Shown one piece after another: positions 1 through 9,102 of a stretch of DNA of 25,288 nucleotides. The stretch is taken from assembly GCA_001247695.2 (NCBI GenBank), contig LGRX02025807.1, forward strand, positions 1 to 25,288. Reading direction: 5' to 3'. The notes beneath the pieces are model-generated. The model was given only the letters and a program-made list of their open reading frames with translations. It was not told the DNA's origin and made no database searches. Position numbers and translations under genes: made by a program. The DNA is from Cymbomonas tetramitiformis. Taxonomy: Eukaryota; Chlorophyta; Pyramimonadophyceae; Pyramimonadales; Pyramimonadaceae. Position 1 is the stretch's first letter, and the number at the start of each line of letters is the position of its first letter.

Positions 1-554
1 GCAAGCTTCCAACTTTTGGTGTTGACCGTAATGTTACCGTGCAGCTTTTTCCGGAGCTCGGCAATAGTCAAGCCCGTTTCATTTAATTGCCGGTTACTCC
101 CCCTAGGGAGGGGCTCGTCAGGAGGTAATGCGCGCTGCGCCTTCCGAAGCGTCTCTTCCTCGCTGCTGTATTCCTCAAGTAACTGCAACAATCTACACAG
201 CTCCTTGCTGATCCAATCTACTCATTCCAGGATGACCTCTATGTCTGCCAACTGGGCCGTGTAGACGGCGAGCGCCGCTCCTCCTCGGAACTCCCTGATG
301 GCATTCAACTGCTCGTCATCTGCCGAACATCCCGCACTGATGTGGTAATCCAACAGGACGTCTACGTTCGCCGGATACTTTTGGGTGTGCACGGAACGGG
401 CGTCCGCTCCCGGGAACAATCTTAGCCATGGCCTGTCCCCGTACTCCTGCCCCCCCTGGCCCACACAACCCCCCTGTACTGTAAGGTCGCGTATTAGAGG
501 AGCTGTCCTCACACCGCACCGAACATGGGCATAGGTTGCAATACACTTATTCAT
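1..554 (-). pseudogene. Broken hypothetical protein ORF, truncated at the window edge
   Basis: I do not recognise this protein. An open frame starts at an ATG (552-554), passes through a partial copy of the 132-bp satellite unit (about 483-525) and ends at a TGA at 222-224. The same frame then stays open to a TAG at 103-105, and the readthrough part is acidic and helix-prone (LCRLLQLLEEYSSEEETL), so the TGA may be a nonsense mutation or lie in an intron. At about 1-108 a different frame gives another protein-like stretch (NETGLTIAELRKKL) that runs off the left edge and resembles a short helical module of the 'LTVAELRxxL' kind. Together this suggests the 3' part of one gene read in at least two exons or broken by mutation. 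Confidence is low because there is no homologue in view. Confidence 0.35.
483..525. repeat. Isolated partial unit of the 132-bp satellite
   Basis: The stretch matches the start of the 132-bp unit found in the two arrays: the GGTCGCGT start, the GAGGAGCTGTCCTC hairpin core, then CACACCGCACC. It stands alone about 450 bp left of the first array, inside the open frame of the left-edge ORF. It may be the remnant of a larger array or an independent insertion. Confidence 0.75.
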
Positions 555-659
555 TATGAACAATACTCGTATTCATTATAAAAACATATTATTCACATGT
601 ACATATTCATCTTTTATTCACATTGGTCTTGATCAATGATTACGGTTCGCTCGGTTTGC

Positions 660-1073
660 CTACTTCTTCAGCTTTACTCTACTACATTCCTGTCGATGGC
701 ACGACTTCCAGTGCATTTGCGCACAACCATGGGAACAATACACTGCTTGGTGACAGCCACCACACCGCTTCGCCCCTTGTTTACCACAATTCATACAAAA
801 ACACTGGTGTGCTGACACCGAGCACTTCCCAAACCGATCCTTGTTTGCCTTGCGAACAGCGGCTGTTGTCAAGCACGCGGTCCAGCCGTTGGGGAGCTTC
901 ACTGGTGAATTGAAGTCTGTTGTGCCCAATGACAATGTTGACAACCCAATCTCCTGGTAACACCCCGAACGGTCGCGTGTCAGAGGAGCTGTCCTCACAC
1001 CGCACCATAGATATTCCGTGTGCCCTACCCACATGCGCCCACGGTCAACCGCACCAACCAGAAACAACCACAT
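660..1073 (-). CDS. MYND zinc-finger protein, N-terminus supplied by satellite repeat
   Basis: A 137-residue open frame ending in a C-terminal MYND finger (residues 93-130, bases 684-797). The zinc ligands follow the family pattern: CMNC, then CGGC, YCSHGC and a final HRQEC. MYND fingers bind zinc and usually mediate protein-protein contacts; what this one does is unknown. Residues 1 to about 34 are translated from the 132-bp satellite (the ATG at 1071-1073 lies in it), so the unique part begins near residue 35. The true 5' end may have been lost to the repeat, or may be joined by splicing from beyond the array. In basidiomycete-type MYND proteins the finger often sits near the C-terminus of a longer chain, so this copy looks truncated. 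A C-terminal basic tail (VKLKK) follows the finger. Confidence 0.5.
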   Translation of the reverse strand: MWLFLVGAVDRGRMWVGHTEYLWCGVRTAPLTRDRSGCYQEIGLSTLSLGTTDFNSPVKLPNGWTACLTTAAVRKANKDRFGKCSVSAHQCFCMNCGKQGAKRCGGCHQAVYCSHGCAQMHWKSCHRQECSRVKLKK

Positions 1074-1552
1074 AATTCACACCGGCCACACCCCCTTCTT
1101 ATGGTCGCGTGTCAGAGGAGCTGTCCTCACACCGCACCATATATATTCGATTTGCCCAACCCACATGCGCCCACGGTCTGCCGCACCGACCCAAAACAAA
1201 CACATACATCCTACCGGCCACACCCCCTTATTATGGTCGCGTGTCAGAGGAGCTGTCCTCACACCGCACCATACATATTCGGTGTGCCCAACCCACATGC
1301 GTCCACGGTCCACCGCACCGAACCGAAACAGCCACATACATCCTACCGACCGGCCACACCCCCTTATTATGGTCGCGTGTCAGAATAGTTGTCCTCGCAC
1401 CGCACCATATACATTCCGTGTGCCCAACCCACATGCGCCCACGGTCCACCGCACCGACCCGAAACAGCCTCATACATCCTACCGGCCACACCCCCTTATT
1501 ATGGTCGCGTGTCAGAGGAGCTGTCCTCACACCGCACCATACATATTCAGTG
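971..1552. repeat. 132-bp tandem satellite, array 1 (about 5 units)
   Basis: The landmark ATGGTCGCGTGTCAGAGG recurs at 1101, 1233, 1369 and 1501, with a further, slightly different unit start near 971. The spacing is 132 bp except for one 136-bp unit that duplicates ACCG. Each unit holds a short hairpin (GAGGA-GCTG-TCCTC) and alternates GC-rich and AT-rich segments. Because 132 is a multiple of 3 and stops are rare, several frames stay open for long stretches on both strands, giving 44-residue periodic translations. These are best read as a by-product of the period rather than genes. The array separates the first MYND gene from the second. Confidence 0.93.
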
Positions 1553-1843
1553 TGCCCTGTACGCGCATAGCACCACCTGAGAGACGACATACGCTCATTC
1601 AACAAGACGTTCTAAAATTTATTTCAAAAGTTGCTTACATCTAGGGGGCTGCGCCACGCCCTTCCCTAGCGCACTCGCTACTATCCATGCAGACTGCTTA
1701 TTTTGGGCATTGGTACACCGCTTAGATGAGATCACCGCAGACCACCACTATCTCAGCCACTATCGGGGTTCACAGTTCACATTGTCCCACTGCTGACACG
1801 AGGTCGCGAAGCTCGGGTATCTGATGCAAAAAACGGCCCAATA
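1553..1843. other. Spacer between satellite array 1 and the second MYND gene
   Basis: No convincing gene. An ATG on the minus strand at 1588-1590 opens a short unique stretch (MSSLRWCYARTGHTEY) that enters the satellite in the same phase used by the neighbouring genes, so it could be a 5' exon for the MYND gene at 660-1073. This is only a possibility. Confidence 0.3.
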
Positions 1844-2996
1844 TTACCCCGCGTGCGTGATCATACGGGCAGCGCAGCGTACGCTCAAAGTCTTGAACAC
1901 ATAACCGCCATATTCCCATAGCCCCGCCATATTCCTCCATTCCGACACAGCGATGGCCTTGCATTCGTGTCGGTGTGTCCGCTGCCAGTCTCCGCGCTGA
2001 CACTCAGGTGAACAGTACACACGCGAAAGGCACCCTCCGCATTGACGGACGCCTTTCCCAATCAGGACACGGCGACATACGGAACAAGGCTCTTGTCTCT
2101 TCGGCAGGGATCTCGGGGGAATCGGTTGACAGTATTCCGCAAAGTGCGCATGGATGTAGATTATTGTTCTCCAACACTCGTGGCCGTGTGAGCACTGGCG
2201 CGGAAATCTGGTGGATTCGCTTTGCCCGCGGTTTTGAAAAGATGAAGCGTAGATACCTTCCGCTGCACGTATGCATACCACACGATTGCCATAGTCAGGT
2301 CTGCCGTATTTGGGAATTTTTTTGAGTGGTACGCATCTGCCGAAATATGCACTCCGGCGCGAACTGTGATACATTGTATCCAGTGCATTTTATGAGAGGT
2401 TCGATGGGATTCTCAGGACACCATGCCTCCACCATGATATCTCCACGCGCAGGATCCCCTGTCGCAGCATACTTGTCTTGCACATACACAAACGCCATCC
2501 ACGTCTCGCCCGGCCGGCCAGTGGTCACCCAGCTTTTCCTCCACCATCCGCGACGCAACTGACCTTCCACGACAACATTGCCTGATTGGAGCGACTCCAC
2601 CCGCCATTGGACGACACGGTGGAACATGGTTCGCACGGCGGTAACCACCAGCGCCAAGAAAAGGGCACGCGAAGAAAACGGTCGTGGATCATAGCGCAGT
2701 TCCGGGCACTTGAGCGAACCGAACATCGCACATGCATCGCTTTCGGGCTCCCATTGCCTTTGTGCAGTTTCCGGCACATCCAGGAGAAACATCTCTGCAT
2801 TCCCTTGGGGACGTGCACCCTCCAACAGCGAGCCCCATGATGCATCCGGGCCGTACAGGCAATGCCCGTGAAACTTGAACTCAAAGGAGTAGGATTCGGC
2901 TCCCTCCACATTTTGACGCATGCGGCGGACATAGCAGAACGCCCGACATCGGTACCGCAAAAATTCAGTCATGTCCACCCAAGAGTCGAGCGTCAT
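1844..2996 (-). CDS. MYND zinc-finger protein, split over two or three frames (introns or decay)
   Basis: The N-terminal part is open from ATG 2994-2996 to 2295 (233 codons) and is protein-like but unrecognised. It is open further upstream without an ATG as far as about 3058, so an upstream exon is possible. The C-terminal part lies in another frame (to the stop at 1844) and carries a complete MYND finger (bases 1961-2086): CSVC, CGGC, YCSPEC and the final HRHEC. The join falls between about 2050 and 2375. A GTACC...GGCAG stretch (32 nt) and a GTTGG...CGAAG stretch (77 nt) would together restore one frame, but both are tentative, and a frameshift is the alternative. The finger is C-terminal, as in the other two MYND genes here. 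Role presumably protein-protein contact; no partner can be inferred. Confidence 0.6.
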
Positions 2997-3323
2997 GTAC
3001 GCATTCGCACACGCGGATCGCAGCGGTTCGTGACCCAGACCGGTTAACGTGCCTGCATCCTAAAACACCGCACACTCGATTTTCAATACAGTCACTTTAA
3101 TGCCAAAAAGTATTACTCATCTGGAAGTTTTAGGTGCCTCCATAATGTACCTTTAATAATTGGAGCAATTAACGGACAAGTGGTGCGCGCTCATGGGAGG
3201 GAGCAGATGAATCTGGTAATGTACGATCAAAGCACTGCACCGTATTTCGCGAGTACAAACAATACACCAATTCCCAAAGAAACTCATTTTGGCTTTACAC
3301 ATAAAAAGTGTATAGAAATTGTA
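2997..3323. other. Intergenic region between the second and third MYND genes
   Basis: AT-richer than its flanks, with no coding sequence I can support. It probably holds the promoter of the minus-strand gene ending at 1844 and the 3' end of the one ending at 3324. The stretch next to 2996 may include the end of an upstream exon of the second MYND gene. Confidence 0.4.
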
Positions 3324-4401
3324 TTACATATCTTGTTCTCCCTCACTATTCAAGAGTGTTATTAGCTGTTGCCAATGAGCTATTGCCTCGTTATTAACAC
3401 TATCACAATTCCAGTTTGTCATAAAAGCTAGGTGATCTTCAATGGTCCACCTCCAAGGTGCCGGCGGTTTGCGGGCCGTGCACTCCATCCTATGCCCAAA
3501 CGGCGCTCTCCAATGCGCACGCTGACAGACTATGTCGCAATAGCGTACTTGCCGGCATGGGCACCGCCTCCTGGTTCCACGAGGCAGCCTGGTCTTGCAC
3601 AATGAGCATCGGCCAATCCGAAGTGCGGTGGCACGCCAAGCTGAGAACGCCGCACACTTGGCGTTCACTGCATCCACTTGAACGCCAAGCTCCGCGTAGG
3701 TCAAGAGACGGCTGACAGGAAGGAGAGGGGAGTCTTCTGAAATGGAGGGGGCATCTGTAAGGTCTCGGTGAAGCTGCGTCCCAAAAAACGATTGGAAGAC
3801 GTTGGTGAAGTGTAACCGAGGGTGACCCCACGGACCGTGAACAAGCACAACCTCCCCCCACCAACCATGGCAACCGCTGCCGTCGAGGGGCGTGGCATAT
3901 ACACGAAGTCGCAGCAGGCCCCGTAGGCCGTAGGGATGTCCCAATTGGGGCACACACCAGCCGCTCCGCGGCCACCCTGCAAACTCGAAAAAGTTGGCGG
4001 AGGGGGTCAGCGGACACTCCCCGGCCTTCACGAATATAGCGTGATGAAGATGTTGATCACCAAAGACGTCCAGCAGCAAGCTTTGCGCGTGCAACGCAAA
4101 GGAGTCCGCCGAGCTCTCAGGCCATAACCCACCAACAAGACGGCGTTGCTCAAGCGTCCAGATTTTCAATAGAGACCACCGCTCCAAGCCAACCTGGCTG
4201 CAATACGCGTGACGAGGTGTGGATGTTACCTGCGGCAAAAGGCATGGTACGTAGGTTTTCAGAAGTAAAAAAACCAACCATCTCCATCCAACTGGCTGGA
4301 TTGCTGTGATTTATCGCATGCCAGGAAGGCAGCTTTGCAGCCGCAATGCAGGCATCAGGCGGGAACATATGAACATCATCCAATACCCTATACGAGGACA
4401 T
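3324..4401 (-). CDS. MYND zinc-finger protein with one predicted 49-nt intron
   Basis: Two open frames join cleanly through a predicted intron at 4230-4278 (GTTGGTTTTT...GCCGCAG, 49 nt). Exon 1 is 4279-4401 from an ATG at 4399-4401 (41 codons) and exon 2 is 3324-4229 (301 codons plus stop), giving about 342 residues. The long frame has no ATG of its own near its start, which supports splicing. A MYND finger lies about 50 residues from the C-terminus (bases 3480-3608): CSLC, CPCRQ, YCDIVC and the final HRMEC. The upstream ~250 residues are rich in Trp, Gly and Leu and I do not recognise them. The start codon is only about 23 bp from the stop of the upstream kinase on the same strand, which is unusually tight for a eukaryote and leaves room for a common transcript. 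Confidence 0.7.
4230..4278 (-). other. Predicted 49-nt spliceosomal intron
   Basis: It begins GTTGGT, contains a pyrimidine stretch and a CTTCTGA branch-like motif, and ends CCGCAG. Its removal (49, i.e. 1 mod 3) shifts the exon 1 frame exactly into the MYND frame. I tested the other nearby GT/AG pairs (32, 36, 53 and 57 nt) and they do not restore the frame. Confidence 0.5.
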
Positions 4402-4424
4402 CGGCGACGAACCTACCTCCTAGG

Positions 4425-5711
4425 TTAGCATCCAATGGCGCTTATTGGTTTCCCAGACATCACTAACTTGCCATCGGTAGCCGCCTCGGAGGCCACAAAA
4501 AGACGGGCAAGGCTAGCGGCGGATGGCCGTTTCGCGGGCTCGCGGTGCACGCAGTCCATAACTGGGTTCCAGATTGCACGGCTGACATAGGTATTGCTTG
4601 ACCGCTTCCCCAGGATGTCATGCACAGTCGCGCTGGTGGCATCATCATTAACTCTCTTAAGGGCGTCACGTGAATCTCGAATCAAGATGCGCACGAGGAT
4701 CGGGGCAATCGCCCACATGTCGGTTGCAGGTGTCGGTCCTCCATTACTGTACTCCGGCGCATACACGGATCCGGGCTTCTGATGTGCATCGTCAGGCGTT
4801 CCGGAGGTCCATCGGTGCCTTCGGTAGTGGTCTTCAGGCAGCCCTTCCTTATGCTGCCGCCTTGATAGCCCGAAGTCGATGATGACCAAGCTGTCGGGCC
4901 TCGTCGGGGAAAGCACCATGTTTGTTGCCCGGACGTCCCCGTGGGAGATACCGGCTTTATGCAGCGCAGCAAAGCCTGTCAAGATTCTGGCGCACAGGTC
5001 TCTCTTGAAGGTCATGGTAACAGCCACGGGCGGTTGTGCCAGGAAGGCGTCCAGGGAGATGCCGTGGTCCATGGAAAGTAAGAACGGTGCACATGCGGGA
5101 CGTTCTCGTTCGCCAAGCTGCCGCAAACCGAAGTGGAGTATGGGCGACACGTACTGCGGAGCTGAATTCGCGGCGAGGGTCGTCATGTATAGTTCCCGAG
5201 CAAACTCGGAAAAGCGGGTTGACGCGCTTGGCCAGTGCTTTAGACTGAACTCTTTGTACACCAAAGGAACTGTGCCGTTGAGGGTGCAACCGACTCTGGT
5301 TGACGCGAAATCGCCGTCGCACTTTTTCGCCGGACCTAAAGGATTTGAGAACGTGACCATATTGTAGGAGACTTCACCCAAGTTGCAGTTCTGCGCCAGA
5401 GTGCGCGCGACATCCGGGCCGTAACGCCAGGCGGTTGTGCGTGGGTGACGACTGTTCACGGACGTGAGCTGGGAGTAGTACTCCGAGCAACCACCCACGA
5501 ATATGGGAAGCGGTGCTTGTGGAAGGGGTTTCTCCTCCTCGACAGAAGCTTCAAGTGCACTATGTGCCCTTTTCAACTTCACTATTTTTTTCTTAAGACG
5601 CTTGGACTTGTTGTTACGGCTGCGGGTTTTGCGTTTCTTGGTCTTGCAAAAGGTGCAGCAACCGGCCTCCTCTATCAGACCTAGTATTATGTTTAATGAT
5701 GTTACACACAT
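4425..5711 (-). CDS. Eukaryotic-type protein kinase with basic N-terminal coiled region
   Basis: I place the start at the ATG at 5709-5711, just outside the satellite; the frame is open to an earlier ATG at 5901-5903 inside it, which would add 64 repeat-derived residues. Numbered from that outer ATG: a Cys pair and a Lys/Arg-rich stretch (82-112, a probable nuclear signal), a short charged coil (112-125), then a kinase fold. Visible kinase elements are the lysine in VYKEF (217), a helix-C Glu (237), the catalytic loop HGDVRATN (321-328), the metal-binding DFG (343-345), APE (382-384), DMW (395) and the late Arg in AKRPS. All key residues are present, so it should be able to transfer phosphate from ATP. 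The HGDxRxxN loop and the preceding ALHKAGI phrase resemble fungal and other lineage-expanded kinase families rather than conserved housekeeping kinases. Substrate unknown. Confidence 0.85.
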   Translation of the reverse strand: MCVTSLNIILGLIEEAGCCTFCKTKKRKTRSRNNKSKRLKKKIVKLKRAHSALEASVEEEKPLPQAPLPIFVGGCSEYYSQLTSVNSRHPRTTAWRYGPDVARTLAQNCNLGEVSYNMVTFSNPLGPAKKCDGDFASTRVGCTLNGTVPLVYKEFSLKHWPSASTRFSEFARELYMTTLAANSAPQYVSPILHFGLRQLGERERPACAPFLLSMDHGISLDAFLAQPPVAVTMTFKRDLCARILTGFAALHKAGISHGDVRATNMVLSPTRPDSLVIIDFGLSRRQHKEGLPEDHYRRHRWTSGTPDDAHQKPGSVYAPEYSNGGPTPATDMWAIAPILVRILIRDSRDALKRVNDDATSATVHDILGKRSSNTYVSRAIWNPVMDCVHREPAKRPSAASLARLFVASEAATDGKLVMSGKPISAIGC

Positions 5712-5721
5712 ACGACACGCC

Positions 5722-7065
5722 ACAACCCACATGCGCCCACGGTCCGCCGCACCGGCCCGAAACAACCACATATCTCCTACCGGCCACACCCCCTGAATAT
5801 CGTCGCGTGTCAGAGGAGCTGTCCTCACACCACACCAAATATATCCCGTGTGCCCTACCCACATGCGCCCACGGTCCACCGCACCAACTCGACACAACCA
5901 CATACATCCTACCGGTCACACCCCCTTGTTATGGTCGCGTGTCAGAGGAGCTGTCCTCACACCGCACCATATATATTCAGTGTGCCCAACCCACATGCGC
6001 CCACGGTCCACCGCACCAACCCGAAACAGCCACATACATCCTACCGGCCACACAATTTTATTATGGTCGCGTGCCAGAGGAGCTGTCCTCACACCGCACC
6101 AAATATATTCCGTGTCCCCAACCCACATGCGCCCACGGTCCACCGCACCGACCCAAAACACACACACATACATGCTACCGGCCACACCCCCTTAATATGG
6201 TCGCGTGTCAGAGGATTTGTCCTCACACCGCACCATAGATATTCGGTGTGCCCAACCCACATGCGCCCACGGTCCACCGCACCGACCCGAAACAAACACA
6301 TACATCCTACCGGCCACACCCCCTTGTTATGGTCGCGTGTCAGAGGTTTTGTCCTCACACCGCACCATAGATATTCGGTGTGCCCAACCACATGCGCCCA
6401 CGGTCCACCGCACCGACCCGAAACAAACACACACTTCTACATCCTACCGGCTCACACCGCACGAAATATATTCCGTGTCCCCAACCCACATGCGCCCACG
6501 GTCCACCGCACCCACCCAAAACAAACACACACATCTACATCCTACCGGCCACACCCCCTTGTTATGGTCGCGTGTCAGAGGAGCTGTCCTCACACCGCAC
6601 CATAGATATTCGGTGTGCCCAACCCACATGCGCCCACGGTCCACCGCACCGACCCGAAACAAACGCATACATCCTACCGGCCACACCCCCTTAATATGGT
6701 CGCGTGTCAGAGGAGCTGTCCTCACACCGCACCATATATATTCGGTGTGCCCAACCCACATGCGCCCACGCTCCACCGCACCGACCCAAAACAAACACAT
6801 ACATCCCACCGGCCACACCCTTTTATTATGGTCGCGTGTCTGAGGAGCTGTCCTCACACCGCACCATATGTATTCGATTTGCCCAACCCACATGCGCCCA
6901 CGGTCTGCCGCACCCACCCAAAACACACACATACATCCTACCGGCCACACCCCCTTAATATGGTCGCGTGTCAGAGGAGTTGTCCTCACACCGCACCATT
7001 CGTATTCAATGTGCCCTACCCATTTACGCCCACGGTCTGCCGCACCAACCCGAAACAACCTCAAA
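5722..7065. repeat. 132-bp tandem satellite, array 2 (about 10 units)
   Basis: The landmark ATGGTCGCGTGTCAGAGG, or close variants, begins near 5799, 5931, 6063, 6197, 6329, 6563, 6696, 6828 and 6960. The spacing is 132-134 bp except for one truncated unit between 6329 and 6563, where most of the hairpin part is missing. Units are the same family as array 1. Several frames remain open on both strands. The right end is embedded in the 668-bp higher-order repeat. Array 2 lies directly upstream of the minus-strand kinase and may therefore hold its promoter. Confidence 0.95.
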
Positions 7066-7180
7066 AATTCCAGCTACCACACCCCGTTTCAACCGAGCCA
7101 CGGGTCCGGGGGCGCGCCTCGAGCCTTGAATAACAAGGACACGCGCACGCCTCTCCTAACCCACCGGCTGGGATCCTGAG

Positions 7181-7351
7181 CTACCCCGACCGAAAATGCA
7201 ATGATGACGAGTAGCCACGGGTACAGGGGGCGCGCAGCGAGCCTTGAATCAGGCCACGCGCACGCCGCTCCCGACCCACCGGCACCTCGTCGAGGAAAAA
7301 GACCAATATCTTTCCGTCATGCAGCGTTACCTCCCGAGCAGAATACCATCC
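7181..7351 (-). pseudogene. Extra copy of terminal exon (copy 1)
   Basis: This is the same 57-codon frame as the last exon of the gene at 8517-9102, carried in the first 668-bp unit and still open. It is preceded by satellite rather than by the upstream exons, so it is probably not expressed alone unless an upstream exon skips into it. Confidence 0.5.
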
Positions 7352-7848
7352 CTCTCCGACGGCGGACCGTATTTTAAGATAAGCAAGCAGGTTCATAAAG
7401 CAAATGTATTCCGTGTGCCCAACCCACATGCGCCCACGCTCCACCGCACCGACCCAAAACAAACACATACATCCCACCGGCCACACCCTTTTATTATGGT
7501 CGCGTGTCAGAGGAGCTGTCCTCACACCGCACCATATGTATTCGATTTGCCCAACCCACATGCGCCCACGGTCTGCCGCACCCACCCAAAACAAACACAT
7601 ACATCCTACCGGCCACACCCCCTTAATATGGTCGCGTGTCAGAGGAGTTGTCCTCACACCGCACCATACGTATTCAATGTGCCCTACCCATTTACGCCCA
7701 CGGTCTGCCGCACCAACCCGAAACAACCTCAAAAATTCCAGCTACCACACCCCGTTTCAACCGAGCCACGGGTCCGGGGGCGCGCCTCGAGCCTTGAATA
7801 ACAAGGACACGCGCACGCCTCTCCTAACCCACCGGCTGGGATCCTCAC

Positions 7849-8019
7849 CTACCCCGACCGAAAATGCAATGATGACGAGTAGCCACGGGTACAGGGGGCG
7901 CGCAGCGAGCCTTGAATCAGGCCACGCGCACGCCGCTCCCGACCCACCGGCACCTCGTCGAGGAAAAAGACCAATATCTTTCCGTCATGCAGCGTTACCT
8001 CCCGAGCAGAATACCATCC
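7849..8019 (-). pseudogene. Extra copy of terminal exon (copy 2)
   Basis: Identical frame to the third-copy exon, carried in the middle 668-bp unit. Its own acceptor region is intact, so a transcript from 9102 could in principle splice to this copy instead of the nearest one. Confidence 0.5.
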
Positions 8020-8516
8020 CTCTCCGACGGCGGACCGTATTTTAAGATAAGCAAGCAGGTTCATAAAGCAAATGTATTCCGTGTGCCCAACCCACATGCG
8101 CCCACGCTCCACCGCACCGACCCAAAACAAACACATACATCCCACCGGCCACACCCTTTTATTATGGTCGCGTGTCAGAGGAGCTGTCCTCACACCGCAC
8201 CATATATATTCGATTTGCCCAACCCACATGCGCCCACGGTCTGCCGCACCCACCCAAAACAAACACATACATCCTACCGGCCACACCCCCTTAATATGGT
8301 CGCGTGTCAGAGGAGTTGTCCTCACACCGCACCATACGTATTCAATGTGCCCTACCCATTTACGCCCACGGTCTGCCGCACCAACCCGAAACAACCTCAA
8401 AAATTCCAGCTACCACACCCCGTTTCAACCGAGCCACGGGTCCGGGGGCGCGCCTCGAGCCTTGAATAACAAGGACACGCGCACGCCTCTCCTAACCCAC
8501 CGGCTGGGATCCTCAC

Positions 8517-9102
8517 CTACCCCGACCGAAAATGCAATGATGACGAGTAGCCACGGGTACAGGGGGCGCGCAGCGAGCCTTGAATCAGGCCACGCGCACG
8601 CCGCTCCCGACCCACCGGCACCTCGTCGAGGAAAAAGACCAATATCTTTCCGTCATGCAGCGTTACCTCCCGAGCAGAATACCATCCCTCTCCGACGGCG
8701 GACCGTATTTTAAGATAAGCAAGCAGGTTCATAAAGCAAATCATAAAGCCACAGAAAACTCACCGTCGGTTCTGCAGGCTCTTCAGGAGCGCCGCCTTCT
8801 TCACCCGCGGGCTCCTCGTTGACGTCCTTATTCAGGTCCAACGCGGCTGCTGCACCGGCTTGGGCAGCTTGCCCCACAGCCTGCACACCCGATAACCCGG
8901 CTGTGTGTGTGGGGAGGGGGAAACATACGCAAAACACGGCCAACGAAAAACGACGGTCTAAGACCGTGATGTTTCACAAAATTTAAACTGAAGCTCGCAC
9001 CGGTGGATCTCCCCCGTTCCCGCCGTTGGAGCGTCCCGCCGCAGCAAGGAGTCTTGCTGCGCGATTGCTACCAGACGTACGTGCGGGAGGAGAAGACGCC
9101 AT
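8517..9102 (-). CDS. Small three-exon gene, hypothetical alanine- and glutamate-rich protein
   Basis: Predicted exons are 9001-9102 (ATG at 9100-9102 in an AAACATGG context), 8764-8880 and 8517-8687. Introns are 8881-9000 (GTGCGAG...GTGCAG, 120 nt) and 8688-8763 (GTGAGT...GGAGAG, 76 nt). All joins are phase 0 and give about 129 residues. Exon 1 is Ala/Ser/Gly rich with several Arg. Exon 2 has an Ala-rich helix and then a Glu/Pro-rich acidic stretch (NEEPAGEEGG). Exon 3 begins with a compact folded-looking segment (AREVTLHDGKILVFFLDEV) and continues into Arg-rich sequence. I do not recognise the family. The last exon lies inside the third 668-bp repeat. The acceptor of intron 2 (GAG) is weak, so the exon 3 boundary is the least certain part. 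An AT-rich TATATAAT lies just upstream of the ATG. Confidence 0.5.

Larger units (their letters stand above)
6738..8741. repeat. 668-bp higher-order tandem repeat, three copies
   Basis: Copies are 6738-7405, 7406-8073 and 8074-8741. They are nearly identical; one visible difference is TCCTGAGC near 7175 versus TCCTCACC in the other two. Each copy holds about two and a half 132-bp satellite units followed by ~400 bp of unique sequence. That unique part contains the terminal exon of the gene at 8517-9102 and a pair of diverged ~75-bp direct repeats built around CGCGTG...TTGAAT. Near-identity implies recent unequal exchange, or an assembly artefact. Confidence 0.95.

Noticed and set aside
16..264. 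82-codon plus-strand frame at the left edge
   Set aside because: It is the antisense shadow of the better protein-like minus-strand frames.
4402..4424. AGGAGG before the MYND ATG at 4401 looks like a Shine-Dalgarno site
   Set aside because: It is about 17 nt from the ATG, and all other evidence (MYND fingers, eukaryotic kinase, introns, LTR elements) shows a eukaryote.
971..7065. CRISPR-like array
   Set aside because: Units are 132 bp, contiguous and without unique spacers; the context is eukaryotic.
1018..8713. Long open frames on both strands in the satellite arrays, with 44-residue periodic translations
   Set aside because: The 132-bp period is a multiple of 3 with few stops, so several frames are open at once. 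Translations are Pro/His/Thr- or Trp/Arg-rich without sign of selection for one frame. Treated as repeats, not genes.
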